DNA of 61,689 nt from an uncultured Eisenbergiella sp. (GCA_947598825.1 CANQFM010000014.1:1-61689); one strand, 5' to 3'. Shown: positions 40,304-48,717, counted from the stretch's first letter. Made by a program: numbers and translations. Notes: a model not told the origin generated them from the sequence alone.

Positions 40304-40660
40304 TCATAAGGCGCCCACCGCGCCCAGGATTTTGTCATAGATCGCTTTCAGCGCCGCAAGATCCTCCTGCGCAGCGCTCATATCCTTCGCCCGAAATTTT
40401 TCCGTCATCTCGGAAACGCAGTCAAACAACGCCGTCATGCCGAGATTGCCCGCCACGCCTTTCAGCGTGTGCGCCGCGCGGAAAGCGCCGTCACAGTCGC
40501 CGGCCGCAATACAGCCGCTTAGCTGCGAAAACGTCGCGTCCGAGGAGAAGCGCTTCAAAAACTTCTCCGCCAGGCTTTCGCTGCCCATAAAGCGCTGCAA
40601 TACGCCGTCCACATCGATCCCGGCCTCCTTCAGCATTTCCTTGTTCTGCAGTATGCTCAT
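40304..40660 (-). CDS. Histidine phosphotransfer (Hpt) domain protein
   Basis: A 118-residue four-helix-bundle protein that would carry a phosphoryl group between a hybrid kinase and a receiver. The Hpt signature is AFRAAHTLKGVAGNLGMTAL, with the acceptor His in AHTLKG (about residue 59). The start ATG 40660 is 7 nt after GGAGGG. The receiver-HD-GYP gene follows 106 bp later, with two GC-rich hairpins between (including GCCGGAT/ATCCGGC). No histidine kinase is in the window. Confidence 0.93.
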   Translation of the reverse strand: MSILQNKEMLKEAGIDVDGVLQRFMGSESLAEKFLKRFSSDATFSQLSGCIAAGDCDGAFRAAHTLKGVAGNLGMTALFDCVSEMTEKFRAKDMSAAQEDLAALKAIYDKILGAVGAL

Positions 40661-40814
40661 TCCCATTCCCTCCTGCCTGTGTTCCAAAGTGCAACTGCTC
40701 AAAATAAATTATAATTGGAAATGAATAATATTGCAAGACAAACAAAATAATTTCCTTTTTTCCAAAAGTGTGGTAGAATAGGTGGTAGATGTTTTTACAC
40801 CAGAAAGGAACTCC

Positions 40815-41744
40815 ATGAAAACCCATTTTCGCTTTCTTCTGGCGTTGTTCCTTTCCGTCGTTTTGTGCGGCTGCTCTGCGGGATCCTTAACCCCCATCCA
40901 GGCGCCTGCACAGGGCAACGGGACCCGCGGCAGCACCCGCCGGGTGCTGAAACCGGAAGCCGGAGGCGCTATCACCTATGGAAATGAACAGATCACTCTC
41001 GACGCTTCCCACAGCGATCAGGGGTATATTATGCTCAAATGGCTGGCCCCTGAAAACAAGCTCAAGTTCCAGATCTCCGGCCCGAAGAACAACACCTATA
41101 CCTATAATCTGCCCGCCGACGGCGAGTGGCACACCTATCCGCTGACGGAAGGCAGCGGCACCTATACGCTCGGCGTATTTGAGAATGTGGTGGACAACCA
41201 GTATTCCCAGGCCTTTGCCCAGGCGCTCACAGTCCGGCTGGCTAACGATTTCCTTCCTTTTTTATATCCCAACGAATATGTGTCCTTTGATTCCACCACC
41301 AGGGCCGTGGCGCTGGCCGAGGAGCTGGCCGAACACTCGGATACCGACCTGGACGTCATCTCTTCCGTATTTTATTATGTCGTGTCCAATATCGATTACG
41401 ACTATGACAAAGCCCAGAATGTCCAAAGCGGTTATCTGCCCGACGTGGACGCCACTCTGGCCGAAGGCAAGGGCATCTGTTTTGACTACGCTGCCCTGAT
41501 GGCCTGTATGCTGCGCTCCCAGCAGATCCCCACCCGTCTGGATATCGGCTACATCGGGGACGTGTATCACGCCTGGATCTCCATCTGGGTCGAGGATCAA
41601 GGCTGGGTCTACAACGCTATCGAATTTGACGGGACGGAATGGAACATGATGGATCCCACCTTTACCTCCACCGCAAGGCAGGGGGACGAGCTGAAACAAT
41701 ACATCAACAACGAACAGGACTATTTTATCAAATATTCTTACTAA
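40815..41744 (+). CDS. Lipoprotein with transglutaminase-like domain
   Basis: The 309-residue precursor has a lipoprotein signal peptide (FRFLLALFLSVVLCGCSAG, lipobox LCGC), a beta-rich middle part (about 45-145) and a C-terminal transglutaminase/protease-like domain. The catalytic triad is visible: Cys in EGKGICFDYAALMACMLRSQ, His in DVYHAWISIWVEDQG and Asp in WNMMDPTF. Such extracellular enzymes cleave or cross-link peptides. ATG 40815 follows AGAAAGGA; an open extension to 40782 includes the promoter side. It is the first plus-strand gene of the pilus-like group, 24 bp before the PilC/GspF gene, so it is probably cotranscribed. Confidence 0.88.
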   Translation: MKTHFRFLLALFLSVVLCGCSAGSLTPIQAPAQGNGTRGSTRRVLKPEAGGAITYGNEQITLDASHSDQGYIMLKWLAPENKLKFQISGPKNNTYTYNLPADGEWHTYPLTEGSGTYTLGVFENVVDNQYSQAFAQALTVRLANDFLPFLYPNEYVSFDSTTRAVALAEELAEHSDTDLDVISSVFYYVVSNIDYDYDKAQNVQSGYLPDVDATLAEGKGICFDYAALMACMLRSQQIPTRLDIGYIGDVYHAWISIWVEDQGWVYNAIEFDGTEWNMMDPTFTSTARQGDELKQYINNEQDYFIKYSY

Positions 41745-41768
41745 TTGAACCAAAGGAGAGGATTGGCC

Positions 41769-42818
41769 ATGGCAACACAACAAAACCCTTTTTCCAACAT
41801 GGAGATCGCCGCTTTCTGTTCCCAGATGGCGCTGATCCTAAAATCCGGGATTTCCGCTTCGGAAGGCATCTCGATCCTCGGCCAGGATGCCGCCGGTGAA
41901 AAGAAAGAGCTGTATGCGCAGATTGGCGCCTCGCTGGAGGAAGGCATCTCCCTGGGCAGCGCGATGAAACAGACGGGCATGTTCCCCGATTACGCCTGCG
42001 ACATGATCGAGATCGGCGTACAGTCGGGGCGCACCGATGAAGTAATGGAAGCGCTGGTGATCCACTATGAGCGGGAAGAGGAGATCGCCTCTTCCATCCG
42101 CAGCGCCATCACCTACCCGGCCGTGATGATCGGCATGATGTTCGCCGTTGTTCTGGTCCTGATCACCAAAGTGCTGCCGATCTTCAACCAGGTGTTTCTG
42201 CAGTTGGGGAGCGGCCTGACCGGCTTCTCCAGAGGATTGATGGATCTTGGCACTCTCATCAGCCGCTACTCCATCGTGCTGGTGATCCTGTTAGTCCTCG
42301 CCGCCGTCTGCCTCTTCCTTCTCATTCGGACCAAAAAAGGCCGCAGCCTGAGCCAGAAGATCGCACGGGCCATCCCTCCCATCCGCCGGCTGCAGCAGCA
42401 GCTTTCGGTAGGACGTTTTGCCGACGGCCTCTCCATTGCCCTTTCCAGCGGCCTGAGTATCGAAGACGGGCTGCAGATCGCCGGCAATCTCGCCACCGAC
42501 CCGGAAGTGCAGGGAAAGATCAAAACCTGTACCAAAAGCTATCAGGAAGGCGCTTCTTTCCCGGACGCGGTGATGGGTTCCCAGATCTTTTCCGGCCTGT
42601 ATGCCAAGATGCTTTCCGTCGGTTTCCAGGCGGGCGCTACGGAGGGCGTGCTGCGCAAGATCGCCGACCGGAGCGCACAGGACAGCGATGAGCGGATCTC
42701 CCAACTGATCGCCATTCTGGAACCCACTCTGGTGGCGGTCCTTTCCTGTATCGTCGGCCTGATCCTTTTATCCGTCATGCTGCCGCTTCTGGGCATTATG
42801 GCCAGCGTCGGAATGTGA
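41769..42818 (+). CDS. Type IV pilus/type II secretion inner-membrane platform protein (PilC/GspF family)
   Basis: The 349-residue protein is the polytopic platform on which the filament is assembled. It has the duplicated T2SSF domain: first copy at about 17-140 (AAFCSQMALILKSGISASEG; DMIEIGVQSGRTDEVMEAL) and second at about 215-340 (RFADGLSIALSSGLSIEDGL; MLSVGFQAGATEGVLRKIAD). Three strong helices are seen (about 113-140, 165-190, 320-345). ATG 41769 has AAAGGAGAGG; a TTG at 41745 is less likely. It is followed by four small single-helix proteins and a PilT ATPase. Confidence 0.93.
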   Translation: MATQQNPFSNMEIAAFCSQMALILKSGISASEGISILGQDAAGEKKELYAQIGASLEEGISLGSAMKQTGMFPDYACDMIEIGVQSGRTDEVMEALVIHYEREEEIASSIRSAITYPAVMIGMMFAVVLVLITKVLPIFNQVFLQLGSGLTGFSRGLMDLGTLISRYSIVLVILLVLAAVCLFLLIRTKKGRSLSQKIARAIPPIRRLQQQLSVGRFADGLSIALSSGLSIEDGLQIAGNLATDPEVQGKIKTCTKSYQEGASFPDAVMGSQIFSGLYAKMLSVGFQAGATEGVLRKIADRSAQDSDERISQLIAILEPTLVAVLSCIVGLILLSVMLPLLGIMASVGM

Positions 42819-42956
42819 GTCCCTATGGCTGTCTGTGCCGGAGCGTCACAGGCAGCGCTTAACGGCAGAAGGAAAACCGCATGCGCGGATTTCCTAAAAA
42901 AAGAAGCAAAGACGCTTTTTTTCCCGCCGCATAAACGCTCCGGAATGAGGATTCCT

Positions 42957-43274
42957 ATGAAACAATCGCATCCGGGCAGGAAACTGTCCCTCTCGGTCTT
43001 TCTTCTCATCGCCCTTTTGTTCCTCTTCATCCAGGGGATCGGCGTCATATCCGCCCGTTCCGAAGAAGAGCAAAAGCGCAGCCTGGAAGAAGCGATCCAC
43101 AGAAATATCGTACACTGCTATACGGAGAACGGCTTTTATCCGGAAAGCCTGGATTATCTGCTGCGCAACTACCCGATCTTTTATGACGAAAGCCGTTATG
43201 TCATCCACTATCAGCCTGTGGCTTCCAATCTGATGCCGGATGTCACGGTGACGGAAAGGAGCCGAACCAGATGA
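42957..43274 (+). CDS. Small membrane-anchored pilin-like protein
   Basis: A 105-residue protein with a basic start (KQSHPGRK), one hydrophobic helix (LSLSVFLLIALLFLFIQGIG) and a short globular part. The segment IVHCYTENGFYPESLDYLL resembles the conserved A-x-x-x-Y-x-x-x-G-x-Y-P-x-x-L turn after the helix of type II pseudopilins. The classic G-F-x-x-x-E cleavage site is not evident. I chose ATG 42957, 6 nt after GAGG; an open extension to 42825 lacks a ribosome site. The stop overlaps the next start by 4 nt. Confidence 0.65.
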   Translation: MKQSHPGRKLSLSVFLLIALLFLFIQGIGVISARSEEEQKRSLEEAIHRNIVHCYTENGFYPESLDYLLRNYPIFYDESRYVIHYQPVASNLMPDVTVTERSRTR

Positions 43275-43759
43275 TGCATTCACACAGCAGCCGACAGCAT
43301 ACCGTGGATTCCCTCTTTACGCTGTCCCTGCTCGGCGTTTTCGCCATATCCGCCCTTTTGGTCACGGTGTTTGGCGCCAATACCTATGAAAAGATCGTAG
43401 CCAAATCCAGCTATCTCTATGAATCCGGCACTTCCCTGTCCTATATCCGGGAAAAGATCCGGCAGAACGATACGGCGGGCAGCGTTTTTATCACGCAGGT
43501 CGAAGGCACGGACGTACTCTGTCTGAAAAGCAGCGTCGCCGACCGTTCCTACCTCACATACATTTATTTTCTGGACGGCTCTCTCCGGGAACTCTACCAG
43601 CAGGAAGGCTATGACCTTCCCCTTTCGGCAGGGCAGCAGATCCTTTCCGTACACGATCTGTCCATGGAGCAGCTTTCGGATTCCCTGCTACATTTTTGCG
43701 TCACGGACGAATCGGGCGCCGAATCCGAGATCACGCTGCAAATCAACAGCGTCCAATGA
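43271..43759 (+). CDS. DUF4860-type single-helix protein
   Basis: A 162-residue protein with a short N-terminal tail, a helix (DSLFTLSLLGVFAISALLVTVF) and an extracytoplasmic beta-rich part (about 45-162). The N-terminal pattern HTVDSLFTLSLLGVFAISAL resembles DUF4860 proteins found in clostridial pilus-like operons. DUF4860 has no established function; a minor-pilin role is inferred from position. It has AAAGGAG before ATG 43271 and overlaps the previous gene by 4 nt. Confidence 0.7.
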   Translation: MMHSHSSRQHTVDSLFTLSLLGVFAISALLVTVFGANTYEKIVAKSSYLYESGTSLSYIREKIRQNDTAGSVFITQVEGTDVLCLKSSVADRSYLTYIYFLDGSLRELYQQEGYDLPLSAGQQILSVHDLSMEQLSDSLLHFCVTDESGAESEITLQINSVQ

Positions 43760-43771
43760 GCAGGAGGCAGT

Positions 43772-44173
43772 ATGAAACGACACAATAAATCCAGTTTATT
43801 TCTGATGGAGCTGATCTTATCCATCCTGCTGTTCTCCCTGTGCAGCGCGGTATGCGTCCAGCTTTTTGTCGCCGCCTACCAGAAGGAACAGGACGCCCAG
43901 GCCCTGACCTGGGCCGCCATGCTCTGCGACAGCGTTGCGGCGCAGATCCGTACCGGGGAAAAGGACTTCGATTTCTACGTCACCAGCTACGACAGCAGCT
44001 TCCGTCCATGTGAGGATGAGGAAAACCCGGCCTGGCGGCTTAACGTTGTTTCCGGGACAGCCGACGACGGACAGACCCGGATCGCCCGCCTTTTCGTCTA
44101 TCCCTGTTCCCAGTCGCCGGCATCGCTTCCACCGGAGGACGCAGCCATATATGAGATCTGTGTCGCCTACTAA
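43772..44173 (+). CDS. Prepilin-like protein (putative minor pilin)
   Basis: A 133-residue protein starting MKRHNKSSLFLMELILSILL. The short basic leader followed by F-L-M-E-L-I and a long hydrophobic helix fits a type III signal, with Glu at the +5-like position typical of type IV pilins, though the expected Gly before the cleavage site is absent (Ser instead). After the helix the chain has an alpha-helical spine (QKEQDAQALTWAAMLCDSVAAQ-type, here shortened) and a mixed globular end. AGGAGG precedes ATG 43772. Confidence 0.65.
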   Translation: MKRHNKSSLFLMELILSILLFSLCSAVCVQLFVAAYQKEQDAQALTWAAMLCDSVAAQIRTGEKDFDFYVTSYDSSFRPCEDEENPAWRLNVVSGTADDGQTRIARLFVYPCSQSPASLPPEDAAIYEICVAY

Positions 44174-44197
44174 GACGCGGCAGGATAGGAGCCGTTT

Positions 44198-44749
44198 ATG
44201 AGAAACAAAAAAAATCCGCTTATGAATACGGGATTGCCGTCCCTGCTGGTCATTTTTATCGTCCTGTGTCTGGTCACCTTCGCTGTGCTGTCCTATGTCA
44301 GCGCCGTCCGGGACTATTCCATGGCAAAAAAGACGGCGGCGCGGACCCAGCTCTATTATGAGGCCGACCTGGCCGCCAACGAATGTCTGACCGCTCTGGA
44401 CGCAGGGTTGCGGGACGTTTACGAGGCCCTGCCGGAGAAAAAGGAGGCGTCATTTTTTGCCTCCTGTCAGGAGAAGCTGCCGGACCTTCTGGAAAACCTT
44501 CCGGAGCTTTCCCCTGCAAAGGATGCTAACACGCAATTGCCGGGCTGCACGGTCGGCCAGGACGGGATTATCCCGCTCTGCACCTTCTATGAAACCTTAA
44601 ACGACACCCAGGCCCTCATGGTCGAGCTGGCGGTGCGCTTTCCCGAAGACGATTCCTCCCCCTGTTATGAGATCCGAAAATGGCAGACGGTTTCCATCGG
44701 CACCTGGGAGATCGACGATTCCCTCCCCGTCATGCAGGAGAGGCCCTGA
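44198..44749 (+). CDS. Membrane-anchored pilus-associated protein (PilX-like layout)
   Basis: A 183-residue protein with one N-terminal helix (SLLVIFIVLCLVTFAVLSYV) followed by an amphipathic segment SAVRDYSMAKKTAARTQLYY and a soluble part. Helix followed by a long spine with Tyr-Tyr-x-A-D resembles PilX/PilW-type minor components of type IV filaments, but no prepilin motif is clear. AGGAG precedes ATG 44198. It ends 14 bp before the PilT gene. A specific function is not established. Confidence 0.6.
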   Translation: MRNKKNPLMNTGLPSLLVIFIVLCLVTFAVLSYVSAVRDYSMAKKTAARTQLYYEADLAANECLTALDAGLRDVYEALPEKKEASFFASCQEKLPDLLENLPELSPAKDANTQLPGCTVGQDGIIPLCTFYETLNDTQALMVELAVRFPEDDSSPCYEIRKWQTVSIGTWEIDDSLPVMQERP

Positions 44750-44763
44750 AAGGAGAATCCCTC

Positions 44764-45816
44764 ATGGATTTAGTCAAGCTGCTCACAGATGCGGTCAAAG
44801 ACAGCGCATCGGATATCTTTATCGTAGCGGGGCGCCCTTTTTCCTATAAAAAAAGCGGCTCCGTAATTGAAGTCGCGGAAAAGCTCATGCCGGAAAATAC
44901 CAACGCCCTCGTCAATATCATTTACCAACTGGCCGGAGACAGGGATATCTCCCATTTTCTTGCCCATGGGGACGACGACTTTTCCTTCGCCCTGCGCGGC
45001 GTGGCAAGATTCCGTGTCAGCACCTATAAACAGCGCGGTTCCTTTGCCGCCGTCATCCGCGTGATCAATTTCACCCTGCCGGATGCCTCCCAGCTTGGTA
45101 TTCCCGAGAATATCCTGCAGCTCGGCGATCTTTCCAAGGGCATGGTGCTGGTAACAGGCCCTGCGGGCAGCGGCAAATCCACTACCCTGGCCTGTATCAT
45201 CGACTATATCAACCAAAATAAAAAATACCATATCATCACGCTGGAGGATCCGCTGGAATTTCTGCATTCCCACAAGAACAGCATTGTCAGCCAGCGCGAG
45301 ATCTCTGCGGATACGGACAGCTATATCGCCGCGCTGCGCGCTTCCCTGCGCCAGAGTCCCGACGTGATCCTTCTGGGGGAAATGCGCGATTACGAAACCA
45401 TCAACGTGGCTATGACCGCAGCGGAAACCGGGCACCTGATCTTCTCCACCCTGCACACCCTGGGAGCGGCAAAGACCATCGACCGCATCATCGACGTCTT
45501 TCCTGCAAACCAGCAACACCAGATCGCCCTGCAGCTTTCCATGACCCTGCAGGCGGTGGTTTCCCAGCAGCTCATCCCCGACGTGGACGGCGGCCGGGTT
45601 CCCGCCTTTGAGATCATGACGTTGACGCCCGCTATCCGCAATATGATCCGCGACGGCAAGATCCCGCAGATCGACGGCCTTCTGGCCGGCGCGTCCTCCC
45701 CCGGTATGATCTCCATGGACCAGAGCCTGATCAACCTGGCGCACGCGCACCGCATCACCACGGATACGGCCCTGACCTACGCTTCCAACGTGGATGTGAT
45801 GAAGCGGAAGCTGTGA
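44764..45816 (+). CDS. pilT: PilT/PilU-family type IV pilus ATPase
   Basis: The 350-residue hexameric motor would drive filament retraction, or in reduced systems both extension and retraction. Walker A is GPAGSGKSTTLACI (about 132-145), the Asp box ITLEDPLEFLHSH, Walker B VILLGEMRDYETI and the His box GHLIFSTLHTLGA. The PilT-type motif AIRNMIRDGKIPQID near the C-terminus distinguishes it from PilB. No tetracysteine zinc motif is present. ATG 44764 follows AAAGGAG. It is the last gene of the plus-strand group; the terminator at 45887-45916 follows. Confidence 0.93.
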   Translation: MDLVKLLTDAVKDSASDIFIVAGRPFSYKKSGSVIEVAEKLMPENTNALVNIIYQLAGDRDISHFLAHGDDDFSFALRGVARFRVSTYKQRGSFAAVIRVINFTLPDASQLGIPENILQLGDLSKGMVLVTGPAGSGKSTTLACIIDYINQNKKYHIITLEDPLEFLHSHKNSIVSQREISADTDSYIAALRASLRQSPDVILLGEMRDYETINVAMTAAETGHLIFSTLHTLGAAKTIDRIIDVFPANQQHQIALQLSMTLQAVVSQQLIPDVDGGRVPAFEIMTLTPAIRNMIRDGKIPQIDGLLAGASSPGMISMDQSLINLAHAHRITTDTALTYASNVDVMKRKL

Positions 45817-45886
45817 AGGCCTGCCTTTCCGGCTCAGGCCGCTTTCTGCAAAAAGATTTTCACAGGAAAGGCTTTACAAATTACAA

Positions 45887-45916
45887 AAAGGGCTTCGGAT
45901 CTCTCCGAAGCCCTTT
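45887..45916. terminator. Bidirectional terminator between pilT and tsf
   Basis: AAAGGGCTTCGGA and TCCGAAGCCCTTT form a perfect 13-bp stem with a 4-nt loop. T-rich ends are supplied by the stem itself and flanks (CAAAATC on the right, TTTTTGTAA on the minus strand). It would serve both convergent genes. Confidence 0.9.
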
Positions 45917-45947
45917 CAAAATCGCATTCCCTGATACCGCAGCCAGG

Positions 45948-46883
45948 TCACATGCCCATCTGTGCCGCAACCTCCGCCGCAAAATTCTCGTTCTTCTTCT
46001 CCAGTCCTTCGCCGGTCTCAAAACGCACAAACCGCTTCACAGAAAGGGCCGCGCCGTTTTCCTTCGCAACCTGCGCCAGATACTGGCCGACGGTCTGCTT
46101 GCCGTCTTCCGCCTTCACATAGATCTGTTCCAGCAGGCAGATCTCCTTGAGTTCCTTGTTCAGGCGTCCCATCACCGCGCCCTCGATCACCTTCTCGGGC
46201 TTACCCGCCATCTTGGGATCGTTGGCGACCTGCTCCTTTAAGATCTCTTTCTCATGGGCCTTATATTCCTCGGAAATGTCCTCCGTGGATACATACTTGG
46301 GATAGAGCGCCGCAACCTGCATCGCCACATTATACAGGGCTTCCTTCACCGCATCGTTCACCACATCGGTATCGGCCTCCACCAGAACGCCGATACGGCC
46401 GCCGCCATGGGTATAGGAAACCACGCAGCCATGAGAAGCCACGACTTTCTCGAATCTGCGGATCTTTAAATTCTCCCCGATCACCGCGATCTGTTCCACC
46501 AGGACATCCTTCACGGTCTTGGAAACATCCTCATGCCAGGGCTCCGCCATAAAGGCGTCGATATCCGCCGCATCGGAACGGACGGCCTGCACAGCCACCG
46601 CTTCCACATACTTCTGGAACTTCTCGTTCTTGGCCACAAAATCCGTCTCGGAATTGACCTCTACCACAGCCGCGGCAGAATCGCCTTCGGACGCGATCCG
46701 GCAGATGCCTTCCGCCGCGATCCTGGCGGCCTTCTTCTCCGCCTTGGCCTGGCCCTTCTTGCGCAGATATTCTACCGCTTCATCCATATTGCCGTCTGTC
46801 TCAGTCAGGGCTTTCTTGCAGTCCATCATGCCTGCGCCGGTCATTTCCCTTAATTCCTTTACCATTGCCGCTGTAATAACCAT
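45948..46883 (-). CDS. tsf: Elongation factor Ts
   Basis: EF-Ts recycles EF-Tu by GDP exchange. The 311-residue protein begins MVITAAMVKELREMTGAGMM and has the CKKALTETDGNMDEAVEYL segment, the core SETDFVAKNEKFQKYVEAVA and the C-terminal EGLEKKNENFAAEVAAQMGM. I chose ATG 46883, 7 nt after GGAGG; the ATG at 46889 is only 1 nt from it. rpsB lies 53 bp upstream in the same operon. Confidence 0.97.
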   Translation of the reverse strand: MVITAAMVKELREMTGAGMMDCKKALTETDGNMDEAVEYLRKKGQAKAEKKAARIAAEGICRIASEGDSAAAVVEVNSETDFVAKNEKFQKYVEAVAVQAVRSDAADIDAFMAEPWHEDVSKTVKDVLVEQIAVIGENLKIRRFEKVVASHGCVVSYTHGGGRIGVLVEADTDVVNDAVKEALYNVAMQVAALYPKYVSTEDISEEYKAHEKEILKEQVANDPKMAGKPEKVIEGAVMGRLNKELKEICLLEQIYVKAEDGKQTVGQYLAQVAKENGAALSVKRFVRFETGEGLEKKNENFAAEVAAQMGM

Positions 46884-46936
46884 TTTCATTCCTCCAAATC
46901 GGATCCTAATTTTTTCTCATGCTGCCGGAAATATGC

Positions 46937-47704
46937 TTACTCTTCCGCCGCTGCCGCGATCTGCTCAATATCCGTCGCTTCCTCTGCGGCCTGCTGGGCT
47001 TCTTCGGGCGTATAAACCTCTTCGCCCTGGTTGGCCTCGATCACAGCGTCCGCCATCTTGGAAGTGATCAGCTTCACGGCACGGATCGCATCGTCGTTGC
47101 CGGGGATCACATAATCCAGCTCTTCCGGATCGCAGTTGGTATCGCCGATCCCGATCAGAGTGATGCCCAGGGTATGGGCTTCCTGCACGCAGATCCTCTC
47201 TTTCTTGGGATCTACCACGAAGATCGCATCGGGGATCCTGGTCATTCCCTTGATACCGCCCAGGTTCTTCTCCAGCTTCTCCCACTCTTTGCGGATCTGA
47301 ATGACTTCCTTCTTGGGAAGAACATCAAAAGTACCGTCCACGGACATGGTCTCGATGGCTTTCAGCCTGTCGATCCTGCTGCGGATGGTCTTGAAGTTGG
47401 TGAGCATACCGCCCAGCCATCTCTCATTCACATAAAACATACCGCAGCGCTCCGCCTCGGTCTTGATCGCATCCTGGGCCTGCTTCTTCGTGCCTACGAA
47501 CAGGATCGTGCCCCCCTGGGACGCGATCTCAAATACCGCCTTGTAGGCCTCGTCCACCTTGCCGACAGACTTCTGCAGGTCGATGATATGGATGCCGTTT
47601 CTCTCTGTGAAGATATACGGAGCCATCTTGGGGTTCCATCTTCTAGTCTGGTGTCCGAAATGAACACCCGCTTCAAGCAACTGCTTCATAGAAATAACGC
47701 TCAT
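46937..47704 (-). CDS. rpsB: 30S ribosomal protein S2
   Basis: S2 binds the small-subunit body late in assembly. The 255-residue protein starts [20 protein letters not shown] and has [34 protein letters not shown] and [20 protein letters not shown]. The acidic Ala/Glu-rich tail is normal. ATG 47704 follows GGAGG. The promoter (47818-47846) lies in the codY terminator, and the leader contains CGTCA/TGACG and ACTGG/CCAGT repeats, the latter next to the ribosome site, which could allow S2 feedback. Confidence 0.98.
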   Translation of the reverse strand: MSVISMKQLLEAGVHFGHQTRRWNPKMAPYIFTERNGIHIIDLQKSVGKVDEAYKAVFEIASQGGTILFVGTKKQAQDAIKTEAERCGMFYVNERWLGGMLTNFKTIRSRIDRLKAIETMSVDGTFDVLPKKEVIQIRKEWEKLEKNLGGIKGMTRIPDAIFVVDPKKERICVQEAHTLGITLIGIGDTNCDPEELDYVIPGNDDAIRAVKLITSKMADAVIEANQGEEVYTPEEAQQAAEEATDIEQIAAAAEE

Positions 47705-47817
47705 GTTTCTTACCTCCACTGGTTTTGCTTCCGCATACATCTCGCCCGCCAGTCATCCTAAGCGTCAGGGACACCATTGACGGATCCGCATGCGTGTTTT
47801 TTCGTCACAACATTTGG

Positions 47818-47846
47818 ATTATAGCATAAGAAAACCCCTCATGCAA
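47818..47846 (-). promoter_or_regulatory. rpsB-tsf promoter overlapping the end of codY
   Basis: TTGCAT (47846-47841), 17 bp, TATAAT (47823-47818) on the minus strand. The -35 includes the first base of the codY stop codon and sits in the loop of the codY terminator. Confidence 0.8.
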
Positions 47847-47854
47847 GGGGTTTT
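47831..47854 (-). terminator. codY terminator overlapping its own stop codon
   Basis: AAAACCCCT (minus strand, 47854-47846) and AGGGGTTTT (47839-47831) form a 9-bp stem with a 6-nt loop, followed by CTTATG. The first arm lies inside the last codons of codY and the stop codon is in the loop side, an unusually tight arrangement. Confidence 0.75.
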
Positions 47855-48618
47855 ACCAACTTTTTCACTTCTGAGGCGGCGAACTCGTTCTGCACCCGGA
47901 TATACGTTCCTTTCATCCCGGAGGACCGGGATTCGATGATGCCGGCGCTCTCGAACTTGCGCAGCGCGTTGACGATGACCGACCGGGTGATCCCCGCCTG
48001 GTCCGCGATCTTGCTGGCGACCAGGATGCCCTCCGTCCCTTTCAGTTCCTGAAAGATCAGGGTAATGGCCTCCTGCTCCGAATAGGACAGCGTGCCCAGC
48101 GCCGAGCGCACCACCGACTTCTTGCGGTCCTCTTCCGCACTCTCCTCGCTGACCGCCCGCAGCATCTCGAGCCCGATCACATTGCTGCCGTACTCGCACA
48201 AAATGATATCATCGATGCTGTAAGCCTCTCCGTTCCGGTATAAAAACAGCGTGCCCAGCCGCTCGCCGGCGATCTCTATGGGGGTCACGATCGCTGAAAA
48301 ATCCCGGTTGGCCGGCGCCTCCAGCCCCAGCGTGGCCAGATTGACGTTTTCCTTGGTGGAAAGGACGGAAAGCATGCGTTCATTGAGCAGCGGATCGATA
48401 AAGCTGCCCACCTCGTTTTTGATGAGATCTTCCGCATCGTCAGGCATATGCCCGGAAAGCCCCAGGACCTTCCCCTTGCGGCTGATCACCCTCACGCTCG
48501 AAGAGAGTGCGTCCTGCATCACCCGGCAGATATCGTTGAAGACAAATTTGCCCGTATTGTTGTTATGCAAAAGCTTTCCGATCTTCCTTGTCTTGTCCAG
48601 CAAACGCACGCCGCCCAT
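47839..48618 (-). CDS. codY: GTP-sensing global transcriptional repressor CodY
   Basis: CodY senses GTP and branched-chain amino acids and represses nutrient-scavenging and virulence-type genes in rich conditions. The 259-residue protein has the GAF-type ligand domain (about 1-155, LLDKTRKIGKLLHNNN, VMQDALSSSVRVISRKG) and the C-terminal winged helix (about 180-259) with SKIADQAGITRSVIVNALRK and ESAGIIESRSSGMKGTYIRV. It lies 99 bp after topA and has its own likely promoter. No good AATTTTCWGAAAATT box was found near it. Confidence 0.98.
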   Translation of the reverse strand: MGGVRLLDKTRKIGKLLHNNNTGKFVFNDICRVMQDALSSSVRVISRKGKVLGLSGHMPDDAEDLIKNEVGSFIDPLLNERMLSVLSTKENVNLATLGLEAPANRDFSAIVTPIEIAGERLGTLFLYRNGEAYSIDDIILCEYGSNVIGLEMLRAVSEESAEEDRKKSVVRSALGTLSYSEQEAITLIFQELKGTEGILVASKIADQAGITRSVIVNALRKFESAGIIESRSSGMKGTYIRVQNEFAASEVKKLVKPLA

Positions 48619-48652
48619 GCACTCTTATCCTCCCCCAGTCAGCCACACATTT

Positions 48653-48681
48653 ATTGTAACACAGGGCGAAACTGCCCGCAA
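48653..48681 (-). promoter_or_regulatory. codY promoter
   Basis: TTGCGG (48681-48676), 17 bp, TACAAT (48658-48653) on the minus strand, in the topA-codY gap. A GGGC/GCCC hairpin lies in the spacer. Confidence 0.6.
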
Positions 48682-48717
48682 TGAATTAGTTGTCCTTTTC
48701 CTATACCAAGTTTGTCC

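Noticed and set aside
42881-42934. A 17-codon frame with a weak AGAAGGA site between the platform protein and the first pilin-like gene
   Set aside because: Too short and weakly supported; the product is just a basic peptide without recognisable features.
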